Assembly: GCA_900299255.1 (NCBI GenBank)
Contig: OMJB01000014.1
Span: 1 to 52,495 of the forward strand
Length of the DNA stretch: 52,495 bases
Reading direction: 5' to 3'
Origin: Sphingobacteriales bacterium
GTDB taxonomy: Bacteria > Bacteroidota > Bacteroidia > Chitinophagales > Chitinophagaceae
A program made the translations under genes and the position numbers. The notes below the pieces were generated by a model. It saw nothing but the letters and a program-made list of their open reading frames with translations. It ran no database searches and had not been told where the DNA came from. Shown piece after piece: positions 36,035 to 44,967 of this stretch. Each line of letters starts with the position of its first letter. Position 1 is the stretch's first letter.

Positions 36035-38089
36035 ATGCTAACAAAAGAACTTTTACTAAAAGCGTACAGACTAATGATGACCGCCAGAGCTATGGCGGAA
36101 ATATATGATGCCAACCGGCTGATTTGTAAGTACGTTCACAGTACATCGCGTGGGCACGAAGCTATCCAGCTGGCTACAGGGTTTCTGTTAAAGCCCTGTG
36201 ATTTTGTGAGCCCGTATTACCGTGATGAGAGCCTGATGCTGGGCATGGGTTTCCGCCCCTACGAACTGATGTTGCAGCTACTTGCTAAAGGAGACGACCC
36301 GTTTACCGGCGGGCGGGAGTATTACAACCATCCTAACAGCAGAAGAGAAGGCTTCCCAACTATTATACACCAGAGCAGTGCCACAGGTATGCAAGTGATA
36401 CCCACCACAGGCATTGCACAGGGCGTACAATACAGAGAAAAACAACAGTTATCAAACTACCCGGTTCCGCCGGTTACAATTTGCTCGCTGGGAGATGGCA
36501 GTGTTACGGAGGGCGAGGTCAGTGAGGCACTCCAGTTTGCGGTGCTTAAGAAGTTGCCTATCATATACCTGGTGCAGGACAATGACTGGGGTATATCGGT
36601 GAGCAGCGATGAAGCAAGAACCATGGATGCGTTTGAATACGCGGCCGGGTTTAAAGGTATAGAGCGCGTTAGGGTAAATGGCAGTGATTTTACCGATTCT
36701 TACAACACTATGGACTATACCATAGAATGGGTGCGCAAACACCGTCAGCCTATTCTGGTGCATGCCAAAGTTCCGTTACTCGGGCACCATACATCCGGAG
36801 TAAGAAAAGAATGGTACCGCACGCCACAGGATCTGGCTAAACACGCCAACGATGATCCGGGGCCAAAACTCAGGAAAATTTTATTAAATATAGATGGTAT
36901 AACCGCCGAATACCTGGATCAGATAGAGGCCGAGGAAACGGCATACGTACAGAACGAATTTAATATGGCGGTTGCAGCACCAGAGCCTGACGCTCAAAGA
37001 GTGGCAGATCATGTGTATGTTCCATCTCCTATTACTCAGGAAACCGGTGACCGTTGCCCTGAAGGACGTGAAAAAGTTGTGATGGTGGACGCGGCACTGC
37101 ATGCTGTAGAAGAGCTTTTGCAGGATCACCCGGAAGCATTGTTCTACGGGCAGGATGTAGGTAGGCGCCTGGGCGGCGTTTTCCGCGAGGCCGCCACACT
37201 GGCCGATAAATTTGGCGACACCCGAGTATTTAATATGGCGATACAGGAGGCTTACATTGTTGGCTCTACTGTTGGTATGAATGCGCTAGGGCTAAAGCCC
37301 ATCGTAGAGGTTCAGTTTGCCGATTACATCTACCCCGGTTTAAACCAGCTGGTCACCGAGATCAGTAAATCGTGCTACCTGAGCTGCGGCAAATTCCCTG
37401 TATCTATGATTTTGCGTGTACCCATCGGCGCCTACGGCGGCGGAGGGCCATACCACAGTGGCAGTGTCGAAAGCACACTGGCTACAATCAAAGGCATTAA
37501 GATAGCATACCCAAGCAATGCTGCCGATATAAAGGGATTAATCAAAGGCGCATTCTATGATGGCAACCCAGTAGTAATGCTGGAACATAAGGGATTATAC
37601 TGGAGTAAGGTCCCCGGTACCGAAGAAGCTAAAACCATAGAGCCTGCAAGAGACTACATACTGCCACTGGGAAAAGGAGCGGTTGCGCTGGCGTGTTCAC
37701 AGGACGCTGTAGGCAATGGTGCTTCAGTTTGCATTATCACTTATGGCATGGGTGTTCATTGGGCCGTAAACGCAGCTAAGCAATTCCCTGGACAGGTTGA
37801 GGTGATTGATATTCGCACAATTTATCCGCTCGATAAAGAACTCATATACAGCACTGTTCAAAAACACGGAAAGTGCATCGTACTTACCGAAGAACAATTG
37901 CGCAACTCATTTTGCGAAGCGCTTGCCGGCAGAATAGCCCAAAACTGTTTCAAGTATTTAGATGCACCAGTGCAGACAATTGGTGCTTTAGACCTTCCGG
38001 CTGTTCCTATGAACACTCTGCTCGAAGCGGCAATGCTGCCAAGTGCTGAGAAGGTGGCGCAGAAAATTGAAACTTTGCTGCATTGGTAG
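36035..38089 (+). CDS. Fused alpha/beta E1 subunit of a thiamine-diphosphate 2-oxoacid dehydrogenase complex
   Basis: This 684-residue protein joins E1 alpha and beta in one chain. The alpha half (about residues 1-330) binds ThDP through GDGSVTEGEVSEALQFA ... DNDWGIS (GDG-x~25-N motif). The beta half (about 350-684) has ALFYGQDVGRRLGGVFREAA, NMAIQEAYIVGSTVGMNALG and VEVQFADYIYPGLNQL. It should decarboxylate a 2-oxoacid and acylate the lipoyl group of E2; branched-chain substrates are the usual guess for this fused Bacteroidota form. No E2 or E3 gene is adjacent. It is monocistronic with its own promoter. Confidence 0.92.
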   Translation: MLTKELLLKAYRLMMTARAMAEIYDANRLICKYVHSTSRGHEAIQLATGFLLKPCDFVSPYYRDESLMLGMGFRPYELMLQLLAKGDDPFTGGREYYNHPNSRREGFPTIIHQSSATGMQVIPTTGIAQGVQYREKQQLSNYPVPPVTICSLGDGSVTEGEVSEALQFAVLKKLPIIYLVQDNDWGISVSSDEARTMDAFEYAAGFKGIERVRVNGSDFTDSYNTMDYTIEWVRKHRQPILVHAKVPLLGHHTSGVRKEWYRTPQDLAKHANDDPGPKLRKILLNIDGITAEYLDQIEAEETAYVQNEFNMAVAAPEPDAQRVADHVYVPSPITQETGDRCPEGREKVVMVDAALHAVEELLQDHPEALFYGQDVGRRLGGVFREAATLADKFGDTRVFNMAIQEAYIVGSTVGMNALGLKPIVEVQFADYIYPGLNQLVTEISKSCYLSCGKFPVSMILRVPIGAYGGGGPYHSGSVESTLATIKGIKIAYPSNAADIKGLIKGAFYDGNPVVMLEHKGLYWSKVPGTEEAKTIEPARDYILPLGKGAVALACSQDAVGNGASVCIITYGMGVHWAVNAAKQFPGQVEVIDIRTIYPLDKELIYSTVQKHGKCIVLTEEQLRNSFCEALAGRIAQNCFKYLDAPVQTIGALDLPAVPMNTLLEAAMLPSAEKVAQKIETLLHW

Positions 38090-38213
38090 TTGCTGTTGTA
38101 TAAGTCAAATATTAATACAGTAACTCTATTCAGGGGCACCCAATCATAACACTTCATTTTTCGACAGATATTTACTACTTTGGCTTTAAATTAAGAAATC
38201 AGAAAAACCAGGC

Positions 38214-39176
38214 ATGACAACAAAAACAATTAAAATAGCAGCAATCGGGTTCATGAGTATCGTTTCGGGCCAGTCATTTGCTCAGATAGCACATAATCTA
38301 TATCCATATGCCGAAGCTGTTGTGTCTGACAATAACGGGCGCGACCTGGTTGGGTTTGTTAAATCAAACAAAGCTGAATTCATTGTAAAGTCGGCTAAAG
38401 TGAATGAATTCTCCCAGAACAAATGGGGATATATTCAGGTCACAAATTCAAGAGTGCCATCCATCAATATACACCCCACAGCTGAAAACAAAAAAGTTGA
38501 CCTGAACTATTCCGAAATGATCAACGCCACAGTTGCACTGTTCGGCTCTAAAGATGCAATCAAAGCTACATGGTGGGCGCGCCAGGCCAACAATCCAGAA
38601 GGGCCGGTTTTTTACAAAAAAGTAAAGACAGATGTTAAAATTGATGCAGAATTGGTGAGGTACGAGGAGTTATCTTCAGAAATGTATACCAAAGACTTTA
38701 CTATTGTAGACTACAACGATTCGGTGTATTACGACAGAGACTACACCAAACTGCTGAAGAACTATATGATTATAGATAACAGCGTAATCAGGGACAACAA
38801 TGACTATAAAGGCATTATAGATTTCTTCAACAATTTTCTTTCTAAGTTTACATATACCGATGATCCGCTGCTGGAGGGCAAGTCATTCATTACCTGCCTT
38901 ACAATAGGTAAAACCAACTACATTGGCTACTTTAATATTATCAATCACAAACTGGGCGGCCACCTGCAGATTGCAGACATAAAATATGAAACAGACAAAG
39001 ATTTACTGGTAAACGGAATAATCAAAAAGCTAACCGGTAAGACTATTTATGTTTATGGCGATAATATCTTCGGACTGGAAAAAACATTCCTGAAATATGG
39101 GCATACTCACCCTGCATTGAAACTGATCAGGCGTGAAACAAATTCAACAGAGAAATTCAATACAAAAGAAAAGTAA
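38214..39176 (+). CDS. Exported protein of unknown function
   Basis: This 320-residue protein has a signal peptide (IKIAAIGFMSIVSGQSFAQ) and no membrane anchor or T9SS tail, so it is probably periplasmic. It is Lys/Asn/Tyr-rich. Notable segments are AEFIVKSAKVNEFSQNKWGY, TIVDYNDSVYYDRDYTKLLK and KLTGKTIYVYGDNIFGLEKT. No family or catalytic motif is recognised. A near-consensus -7 element (TACTTTGG) lies about 35 nt upstream, and a very strong terminator follows at 39226. Confidence 0.75.
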   Translation: MTTKTIKIAAIGFMSIVSGQSFAQIAHNLYPYAEAVVSDNNGRDLVGFVKSNKAEFIVKSAKVNEFSQNKWGYIQVTNSRVPSINIHPTAENKKVDLNYSEMINATVALFGSKDAIKATWWARQANNPEGPVFYKKVKTDVKIDAELVRYEELSSEMYTKDFTIVDYNDSVYYDRDYTKLLKNYMIIDNSVIRDNNDYKGIIDFFNNFLSKFTYTDDPLLEGKSFITCLTIGKTNYIGYFNIINHKLGGHLQIADIKYETDKDLLVNGIIKKLTGKTIYVYGDNIFGLEKTFLKYGHTHPALKLIRRETNSTEKFNTKEK

Positions 39177-39225
39177 TTCATCCCGGGTACTTTAATGCCT
39201 CATTTATAATTTTCAATTTTTGTTT

Positions 39226-39257
39226 CTAACGCCGGCATTGCCGGTGTTAGTTTTTTT
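39226..39257 (+). terminator. Rho-independent terminator
   Basis: CTAACGCCGGCA pairs with TGCCGGTGTTAG (one G-U) and is followed by seven T. It lies 50 nt after the stop of the gene at 38214 and isolates purE from it. Confidence 0.85.
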
Positions 39258-39350
39258 GTGCAAAAAGATTTGCAGATAAGTGGATAATTTTAGGCGCAAT
39301 ACAATAATTTTCTTCTTTAACTTCACTATCAAACAAAATTTTTCAGGCAA

Positions 39351-39806
39351 ATGAAAGTATTAATAATCATGGGGTCGCAGACCGATGATGCGGTGATGCA
39401 GGAGGCAAGCAAGTGGCTCAACTGGTTCGGTATTGAAAACAATATGGAGGTAGCATCTGCCCACCGCAACCCTGACAAAGTAAAAGACATTATCGTCAAT
39501 GCTAAGAGCGACGGATATGGTGCAGTTATTGCCGCAGCAGGAATGGCCGCGGCTTTACCGGGCGTATGTGCCGCCTATACGTCACTTCCTGTATTAGGCG
39601 TGCCGCTGGAAGGTGGATTGCCTGGTGGCATTGATGCTTTATACAGCATTGTACAGATGCCTGCCGGACTGCCCGTGGGAACACTGGCTGTAGGTAAAGC
39701 AGGTGCAAGAAATGCCGCAGTAATGGCCGCGAGAATATTCGCTTTGTCTGATTCAGGCATTGCTGCCAAACTGGAAGAATTCAAGGCAAGAGACTACAAA
39801 ATATGA
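39351..39806 (+). CDS. purE: 5-(carboxyamino)imidazole ribonucleotide mutase
   Basis: This 151-residue enzyme moves the carboxylate of N5-CAIR to give CAIR in purine synthesis. The start VLIIMGSQTDDAVMQEASKW and the catalytic SAHRNPDKV (His 38) are in place. The second signature, usually GGAAHLPGM in class I enzymes, reads AGMAAALPGV here, with Ala at position 68 where that class has His. GVPLEGGLPGGIDALYSIVQ and MPAGLPVGTLAVGKAGARNA follow. It may belong to a divergent or archaeal-like PurE branch. No purK is adjacent. Confidence 0.88.
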   Translation: MKVLIIMGSQTDDAVMQEASKWLNWFGIENNMEVASAHRNPDKVKDIIVNAKSDGYGAVIAAAGMAAALPGVCAAYTSLPVLGVPLEGGLPGGIDALYSIVQMPAGLPVGTLAVGKAGARNAAVMAARIFALSDSGIAAKLEEFKARDYKI

Positions 39807-39912
39807 CTCATCAGCTTTCGTTCATAATTTAATAATTCAAGCTTAACCTGGTCAAAATTAAATGCTGGCACGTAGTTTGTACTTTTATTATTAACCACCA
39901 AAATCTGATAAT

Positions 39913-40905
39913 TTGACAGAAGCAATCATTAATCTCGAAACAGTAAACCCGATAGAGTTTTTCGGTATCAACAACAGTAAATTTGAGATCCTCAAACGAA
40001 AGTTTCCGTTGCTGAAACTTTTGTCACGAGGTACTCAGATCAAGTTATCGGGGCAGCCGGATGAGGTTAATGCAGCTCAGGCTAAAATAAAACAGGTCAT
40101 TCAGTACCTGGAAAGAAACGGCCATCTGTCTGAAAACTATTTTTCAAAGATTCTGGGAGACGACGATCAGGAAGATGTGAGTTTTGAGGAAGCAAAAGAT
40201 AATGATATTCTGGTATTTGGCCCCAATGGCAGGGTTGTAAGAGCCAAAACACAAAACCAGAAACTGATGGCTCAGGCCACAGAGAAAAATGACATCATAT
40301 TTGCCATCGGGCCTGCAGGCACCGGTAAAACATACACTGCTGTAGCACTTGCAGTAAGGGCGTTGAAGAATAAAGCTGTCAGGAAAATCATTTTAACACG
40401 CCCGGCAGTAGAGGCAGGAGAAAGCCTCGGATTCCTGCCAGGTGACCTTAAAGAGAAGATAGATCCTTACCTGCGCCCGCTATATGATGCACTGGATGAT
40501 ATGATACCCAGCGATAAGCTGAACTATTATATGGCAAACAGGATTATTGAGATAGCCCCGCTCGCTTATATGCGTGGCCGCACACTCGACAATGCTTTTA
40601 TCATTCTGGATGAAGCGCAGAACTCAACTGACCTGCAGCTGAAAATGTTCCTGACCCGTATTGGCGCATCAGCTAAAGCAATTATCACCGGTGACCTTTC
40701 TCAGATTGACCTGCCTAAGAATCAGAAATCTGGCTTATTTAAAGCCACAAGAATCTTGCAGAATATTGATGGTATTGCTCAGATTAAACTGGATGAAGCT
40801 GACGTTGTCCGCCACAGGCTTGTTAAACAGATCATCAGAGCATACGATTCAGATAAGGCTCGTGAGGAAGAGTTGGAGAAAAAAAGGGAAGCAAAAAGAG
40901 ATTAG
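39913..40905 (+). CDS. PhoH-like ATPase
   Basis: This 330-residue P-loop ATPase belongs to the PhoH/YbeZ family, linked to RNA metabolism and ribosome maturation (often with YbeY). The Walker A motif is FAIGPAGTGKTYTAVALAV. RPAVEAGESLGFLPGDLKEK, DPYLRPLYDALDDM and the Walker B-like FIILDEAQNSTDLQLKMFLT are standard, and ITGDLSQIDLP ends the core. An N-terminal KH-like segment (residues 12-75) precedes it. The start is TTG at 39913; no ATG fits. It stands alone and converges with the beta-hydroxylase gene (23-nt gap). ybeY is not in view. Confidence 0.92.
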   Translation: MTEAIINLETVNPIEFFGINNSKFEILKRKFPLLKLLSRGTQIKLSGQPDEVNAAQAKIKQVIQYLERNGHLSENYFSKILGDDDQEDVSFEEAKDNDILVFGPNGRVVRAKTQNQKLMAQATEKNDIIFAIGPAGTGKTYTAVALAVRALKNKAVRKIILTRPAVEAGESLGFLPGDLKEKIDPYLRPLYDALDDMIPSDKLNYYMANRIIEIAPLAYMRGRTLDNAFIILDEAQNSTDLQLKMFLTRIGASAKAIITGDLSQIDLPKNQKSGLFKATRILQNIDGIAQIKLDEADVVRHRLVKQIIRAYDSDKAREEELEKKREAKRD

Positions 40906-40928
40906 TTAGTTCAGTTGAATTATGGCAA

Positions 40929-41636
40929 TTATGCTTCAGCCAGGTCCTGCTCCATTTGATGGGCCGTCGCCAGAGATGTAGGGGTGTTCATTTCTTTTAA
41001 CCGTTCTGTGATGTCCCGCCTTTGCGACGGGGTGTAGCTGTCTTTTTCCCTAACTATCTTTTTTCGTTCAGGCGGTGCATTTTCAAACAGCTGCCTGATA
41101 AAGTCGTTTACTACTACGTCAAAAACAAGATGAACCCTGTCGGTTTTTCCGAAATTATTTATCCTGTGCGGAAGGTTAAAATTCATGTACCAGCAAGACC
41201 CCGGCAGCCGCTCAAACCTTTCGTTGTCCACATAAAACTCCACCTCAGGATTTGTCATGATCGGGATATGAATACGGGCTTCTCCCATCTCATAGCATAG
41301 CTCTGCATCTCTGTGTTCTTTTATTACAGCACCCGGTTTTAGATTCAGCAGCCTGACTGCTTTCTTTTCTACTTTAAATTCGTCAAGAATACTTTTTATG
41401 TACGGGCATTTTTCCATCAGTACAGTATCTGCAAATACTACATTGCCGTCAAAGCCAGGAAGCACATTGTCCATGCGCCCACTTATTGACCTCAAAGGCA
41501 GCGCCCCCCACTAACCTTCATAATGTGCTTTGTTGAAATGCAGAATCCATTGCTCATTCAGCGAATTCAGGTCATGAAGCAACTTCTCTTCTGAAAATGA
41601 AAATGGCAACTGTACGTACTTGATCAGGTATTTCAT
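40929..41636 (-). pseudogene. Aspartyl/asparaginyl beta-hydroxylase family gene interrupted by an in-frame TAG
   Basis: From ATG at 41636 the frame reads 41 codons (MKYLIKYVQLPFSFSEEKLL ... HFNKAHYEG), meets TAG at 41511-41513, then continues unbroken with WGALPLRSISGRMDNVLPGF to a stop at 40929. Both parts match one protein of about 235 residues. The 2-oxoglutarate/Fe(II) site is intact: HRDAELCYEMGEARIHIPI (His-x-Asp), FNLPHRINNFG (second His) and DRVHLVFDVVV (Arg for 2OG). A restart within the second part (TTG at 41495) could make a shortened enzyme. A -7 element lies 4 nt before the first ATG. One substitution (for example Ser TCG to TAG) explains the break. Confidence 0.8.
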
Positions 41637-41640
41637 AAAC

Positions 41641-41648
41641 CAAAATTA
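41641..41648 (-). promoter_or_regulatory. -7 promoter element ahead of the beta-hydroxylase gene
   Basis: TAATTTTG on the minus strand lies 4 nt before the ATG at 41636, the same close spacing as at rocD. It supports the upstream ATG as the ancestral start and may imply leaderless transcription. Confidence 0.4.
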
Positions 41649-41745
41649 TCTGCTGAAATTAATTAAAAGAAACCCAATCAGCAAACGGGCTGATTTTCCA
41701 TTTCGTATAAAAGCACTAATTTCATTTGCAAAAGCAAAGCACTGT

Positions 41746-42450
41746 ATGCAAAAGGTAATTGTAACTGCCCTGTTGTTGTTATTGGTAACAACCTGTACGT
41801 TCTGCCGGGCACAGAGCGTTCAGCAGGATCTTACTTTGAAGTATGTAGCAGCAATACCTTCGCAAAAAGCAGCAAAAACTCCGATTATCATTTTGCTGCA
41901 TAGCTATGGAAGCGATGAGCAGGATATGTTCGGACTAAAAAACACATTCCCTCCAAATTACCTGATCGTATCAGCAAGGGCACCCTACCCTATTTCCGGA
42001 GCAGGGTTTCAATGGTTTGACCTTCATAAAGCAGATGCTCAGTCTGAAATCAATAGCAGCAGCGCACAGATTGTAAAATTCATAGCAGAAGTAGTAACCA
42101 AGTACAAAGCCGACAGCAGGCAGGTTTACTTAATGGGTTTTAGCCAGGGTGCCATGATGAGTTTACAGGTAGGCCTGAAAAATCCGGATAAAGTTAAAGG
42201 CGTAGGGATACTTAGCGGCAGGCTGTTTCCGGCACTCAAAAATGAAATTAAAGTAACACCTGCTCTTAAGAATTTGAAGATATTCATTGGCCATGGCACC
42301 GCTGATGAAAGAATTAAGTTTCAGGAAGGAAAAGATGCTGTAGAATACTTGCAAAGTATCGGGCTCAAACCTGACTTCCATGCCTACAGCGGAATGAAAC
42401 ACGCTATCAGCAACGATGAGCTGAAAGACCTTCAGAATTGGCTGAAATAG
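41746..42450 (+). CDS. Alpha/beta hydrolase (phospholipase/carboxylesterase type), exported
   Basis: This 234-residue esterase-like protein has a signal peptide (VIVTALLLLLVTTCTFCRAQ), which decides the ATG at 41746; the frame is open from 41620 but overlaps the divergent promoter. The oxyanion region is IIILLHSYGSDEQDMFGL. The nucleophile elbow is LMGFSQGAMMS, the acid is in IGHGTADERIKF and the His in YSGMKHAISNDE. It resembles the YpfH/carboxylesterase 2 group. Likely periplasmic; ester substrate unknown. Confidence 0.88.
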   Translation: MQKVIVTALLLLLVTTCTFCRAQSVQQDLTLKYVAAIPSQKAAKTPIIILLHSYGSDEQDMFGLKNTFPPNYLIVSARAPYPISGAGFQWFDLHKADAQSEINSSSAQIVKFIAEVVTKYKADSRQVYLMGFSQGAMMSLQVGLKNPDKVKGVGILSGRLFPALKNEIKVTPALKNLKIFIGHGTADERIKFQEGKDAVEYLQSIGLKPDFHAYSGMKHAISNDELKDLQNWLK

Positions 42451-42543
42451 CCTGGGTTTAACGGCTTACCATAAATACAGAAAGGTTATTTGATGTGTAA
42501 AAAGCAATCACTGTAATTCAGTTTTTTTTTGTTGGTTTGCAGT

Positions 42544-43179
42544 ATGATTTCGTATCGGGCAAAAACTCCTTTCTGGATGAAAATGGTCTTTCCGCAGGGT
42601 TTGATCTGGGAAATGCCCCAAACGGACGAGCCAGCAGTTTACATCACATTCGATGACGGTCCTCACCCATTTGCTACGCAATTTGCTTTAGATCAGCTGA
42701 AGAAGTACAATGCAAAAGGCACCTTCTTCTGCGTGGGCGAAAACATAACAAAGTATCCGGATGTTTTTGAACAGGTACTGAATCAAGGTCATGCAGTTGC
42801 CAACCATACCTTTAATCACATGAACGGCTGGAAAACAGAAAACTCCGCCTATCTGGAAAACATAAACAAAGCTGCCGAATATATCAGCACCACACTTTTC
42901 AGGCCACCATACGGTAAAATAAAATGGGCTCAGGCCAAACTGATCCGCCGGAAATATCCTGATTACAAAATTATTATGTGGAGTATACTCAGCTGTGATT
43001 TTGATAAGAAATATTCAGGCAAGCAGTGTATTGAGAATGTGATCAAAAATATTGAGCCCGGATCGATAGTAGTGTTTCACGACAGTGCAAAAGCCTGGGA
43101 CAGAATGTGCTTTGCACTACCTAAAGTGCTGGACTACTGCCGTAAACAAGGCTGGGAAATGAAAAAGCTACCTTACTAA
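42544..43179 (+). CDS. Polysaccharide deacetylase (NodB homology domain)
   Basis: This 211-residue carbohydrate esterase family 4-like enzyme removes N-acetyl groups from glycans. The motifs are complete: VYITFDDGPHPFAT (metal Asp and base), NHTFNHMNGW (HxxxH zinc ligands), LFRPPYGKIKWAQ and SIVVFHDSAKAWD. No signal peptide is obvious; the N-terminus (YRAKTPFWMKMVFPQGLIWE) is typical of compact Bacteroidota members, probably cytosolic or loosely membrane-bound. The ATG at 42544 was chosen over a TTG at 42529. It lies 93 nt after the esterase on the same strand. Confidence 0.92.
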   Translation: MISYRAKTPFWMKMVFPQGLIWEMPQTDEPAVYITFDDGPHPFATQFALDQLKKYNAKGTFFCVGENITKYPDVFEQVLNQGHAVANHTFNHMNGWKTENSAYLENINKAAEYISTTLFRPPYGKIKWAQAKLIRRKYPDYKIIMWSILSCDFDKKYSGKQCIENVIKNIEPGSIVVFHDSAKAWDRMCFALPKVLDYCRKQGWEMKKLPY

Positions 43180-43322
43180 ATAACCATCCATCAGTACAAT
43201 CCAACTAAATTGGGTTGCTGCATTTTGTTGAGCGCAATTCCTACAGACACTCCGGCCATTTTCCGTACGTAACATTCCGAACAGAAAAGGCACTTAATCT
43301 AAAGACAAGTAAAGCAAGCAGG

Positions 43323-43901
43323 CTACCTAGGAAAGAGCATTCGGTAATCAGTCTTCACCTTACCATTACTGATATCGTCCAGCTTCTTCTTGATGAGCCT
43401 TTTTTTAAGCTGTGAGATATAATCAATGAACAGCTTCCCTTCTATGTGGTCGTATTCGTGCTGTATCACGCGCGCGGTAATACCATGAAAAACCTGTTCA
43501 TGCTCCACAAAATTTTCATCCATGTATTTCAGCCTTATGTGGCTGGCGCGGTGTATATCTTCCCTTACTTTAGGGATACTCAGGCATCCTTCATTGTAAG
43601 CCCATGGTTCACCCGTCTCTTCAATTTTCTTTGCATTAATGAATACCTGTTTTAACGGATCCTCCGCCGGATATTTGCGCCGGTCATCATCATTAAAATC
43701 ATCCACTATCTGCACGGTATCAACAACAAACAAACGGATTGGTTTGTTGATCTGCGGGGCTGCAAGGCCTACTCCGTTACTGTTGTAAACTGTCTCCCAC
43801 ATGTCGGATATCAGTTTTGAAAGGTCCGGGTAATCCGCATTAATAACATCACATACTTTACGCAATATGGGGCTACCGTAAGCAACAACTGGCAATATCA
43901 T
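43323..43901 (-). CDS. def: Peptide deformylase
   Basis: This 192-residue metalloenzyme removes the formyl group from nascent proteins. All three family motifs are present: GVGLAAPQ (motif 1), EGCLSIP (motif 2, Cys metal ligand) and QHEYDHIEG (motif 3, HExxH). The start MILPVVAYGSPILRKVC is typical for Bacteroidota. The middle insertion with DDFNDDDRRKYPAED is characteristic of the phylum. In frame past its TAG stop, short open codons continue, but they lack family character. It converges with the deacetylase gene. Confidence 0.97.
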   Translation of the reverse strand: MILPVVAYGSPILRKVCDVINADYPDLSKLISDMWETVYNSNGVGLAAPQINKPIRLFVVDTVQIVDDFNDDDRRKYPAEDPLKQVFINAKKIEETGEPWAYNEGCLSIPKVREDIHRASHIRLKYMDENFVEHEQVFHGITARVIQHEYDHIEGKLFIDYISQLKKRLIKKKLDDISNGKVKTDYRMLFPR

Positions 43902-44104
43902 CTTAAAATTATTTCCTGTAAAACGGTAAAGTTAATTTATTTTTATGTTGGGGTAACATCGTTCTTCAAAAAGCGTTCATTTAATACCCTGCATTTCACC
44001 AGTTTTCAAAGATTATTAACATTTTTCACAGCCAAAAAGATTCCAACCTATGGCACAATCAGATTGGTTTAGGATTGGTTTAATTATTTCAGTTCATCAA
44101 AAAA

Positions 44105-44911
44105 ATGAAAAATCTAACATTACTATTTCTTGTCTCGCTCATATACGCTACGCCATCATATGCCCGTAAGGCCAGAACGCTGAATAAAGTACTGATATTG
44201 AAAGCCGGCAGAACCGGTGGAGCCAACGGCACTGCGGTTGCCTGGAACCCCGAAAAAAAACTGTACTATGGCGGCATAACGGGTAATACCTATTTCCCAA
44301 TGTTTGCCTTTAACTCGGATGGTAAAGCAATAAGCGACAATTTGCTGGAAACAATGTTTGACCTCAGGGGGCTGTGGTACAATCCAATTTCAAAGACACT
44401 GCAGGTAAACGGCTTCCGTGAATATGGGCTCGGTGAATACACACTCGACGAAAACGGCTTTCCTGAATCAGTGAAAAAGATGAAGGCACCTTCTTACCAG
44501 CCCAACAAGCAATGTACAGGTGCATTTGATTCAGCTTCCAACTCAATAATTTATTTCGACTATAGCACAGTTCGTATTGTAAAACAGCCACTCACCGGTG
44601 ATACCACATCAGTTGAACTGCATCTGGGTGTTAAAAAGAAGAAAAAAATCAAACAACATCAAAACGCAACAGAACGCAAGAACTACAACGAAAACACTTG
44701 TATAATTGTTACCGGTAAGAGTTCACTGTTAGGCCTGCTCAATGTTAAGGATAAACAAATTGACCTCTACGATCTGCAAACAGGACTGCTTAAAAAACAG
44801 CTCAAAATACCTGCTGATGCTCCGGTAGAAAGTTCATTGAACTTTGGTTACTGTAATGGCATCTACTGGCTATTCGACAAAAAGAAACGCGAATGGATAG
44901 GCTACCAATAA
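44105..44911 (+). CDS. Exported protein of unknown function, possibly beta-propeller
   Basis: This 268-residue protein has a signal peptide (LTLLFLVSLIYATPSYARKA). Repeated short strands such as TAVAWNPEKKLYYGGITGNT, LRGLWYNPISKTLQVNGFRE and TGAFDSASNSIIYFDYSTVR resemble beta-propeller blades. A basic insert (KKKKKIKQHQNATERKNYN) sits near residue 180. There is no T9SS tail or anchor, so a periplasmic location is likely. No family is recognised. It converges with the methyltransferase gene. Confidence 0.75.
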   Translation: MKNLTLLFLVSLIYATPSYARKARTLNKVLILKAGRTGGANGTAVAWNPEKKLYYGGITGNTYFPMFAFNSDGKAISDNLLETMFDLRGLWYNPISKTLQVNGFREYGLGEYTLDENGFPESVKKMKAPSYQPNKQCTGAFDSASNSIIYFDYSTVRIVKQPLTGDTTSVELHLGVKKKKKIKQHQNATERKNYNENTCIIVTGKSSLLGLLNVKDKQIDLYDLQTGLLKKQLKIPADAPVESSLNFGYCNGIYWLFDKKKREWIGYQ

Positions 44912-44967
44912 AAGTACACACTACCCCACGATTAGGCTAACCAAGCTTTTGATTTCGTAACTGTCCG

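Noticed and set aside
43191-43322. In-frame open codons after the def stop (7 codons, TAG, then about 36 codons with a CxxC) that might extend peptide deformylase as in the other interrupted genes
   Set aside because: Deformylase is already full length and ends as expected for the phylum; the downstream codons show no family-like sequence, so this is probably chance.
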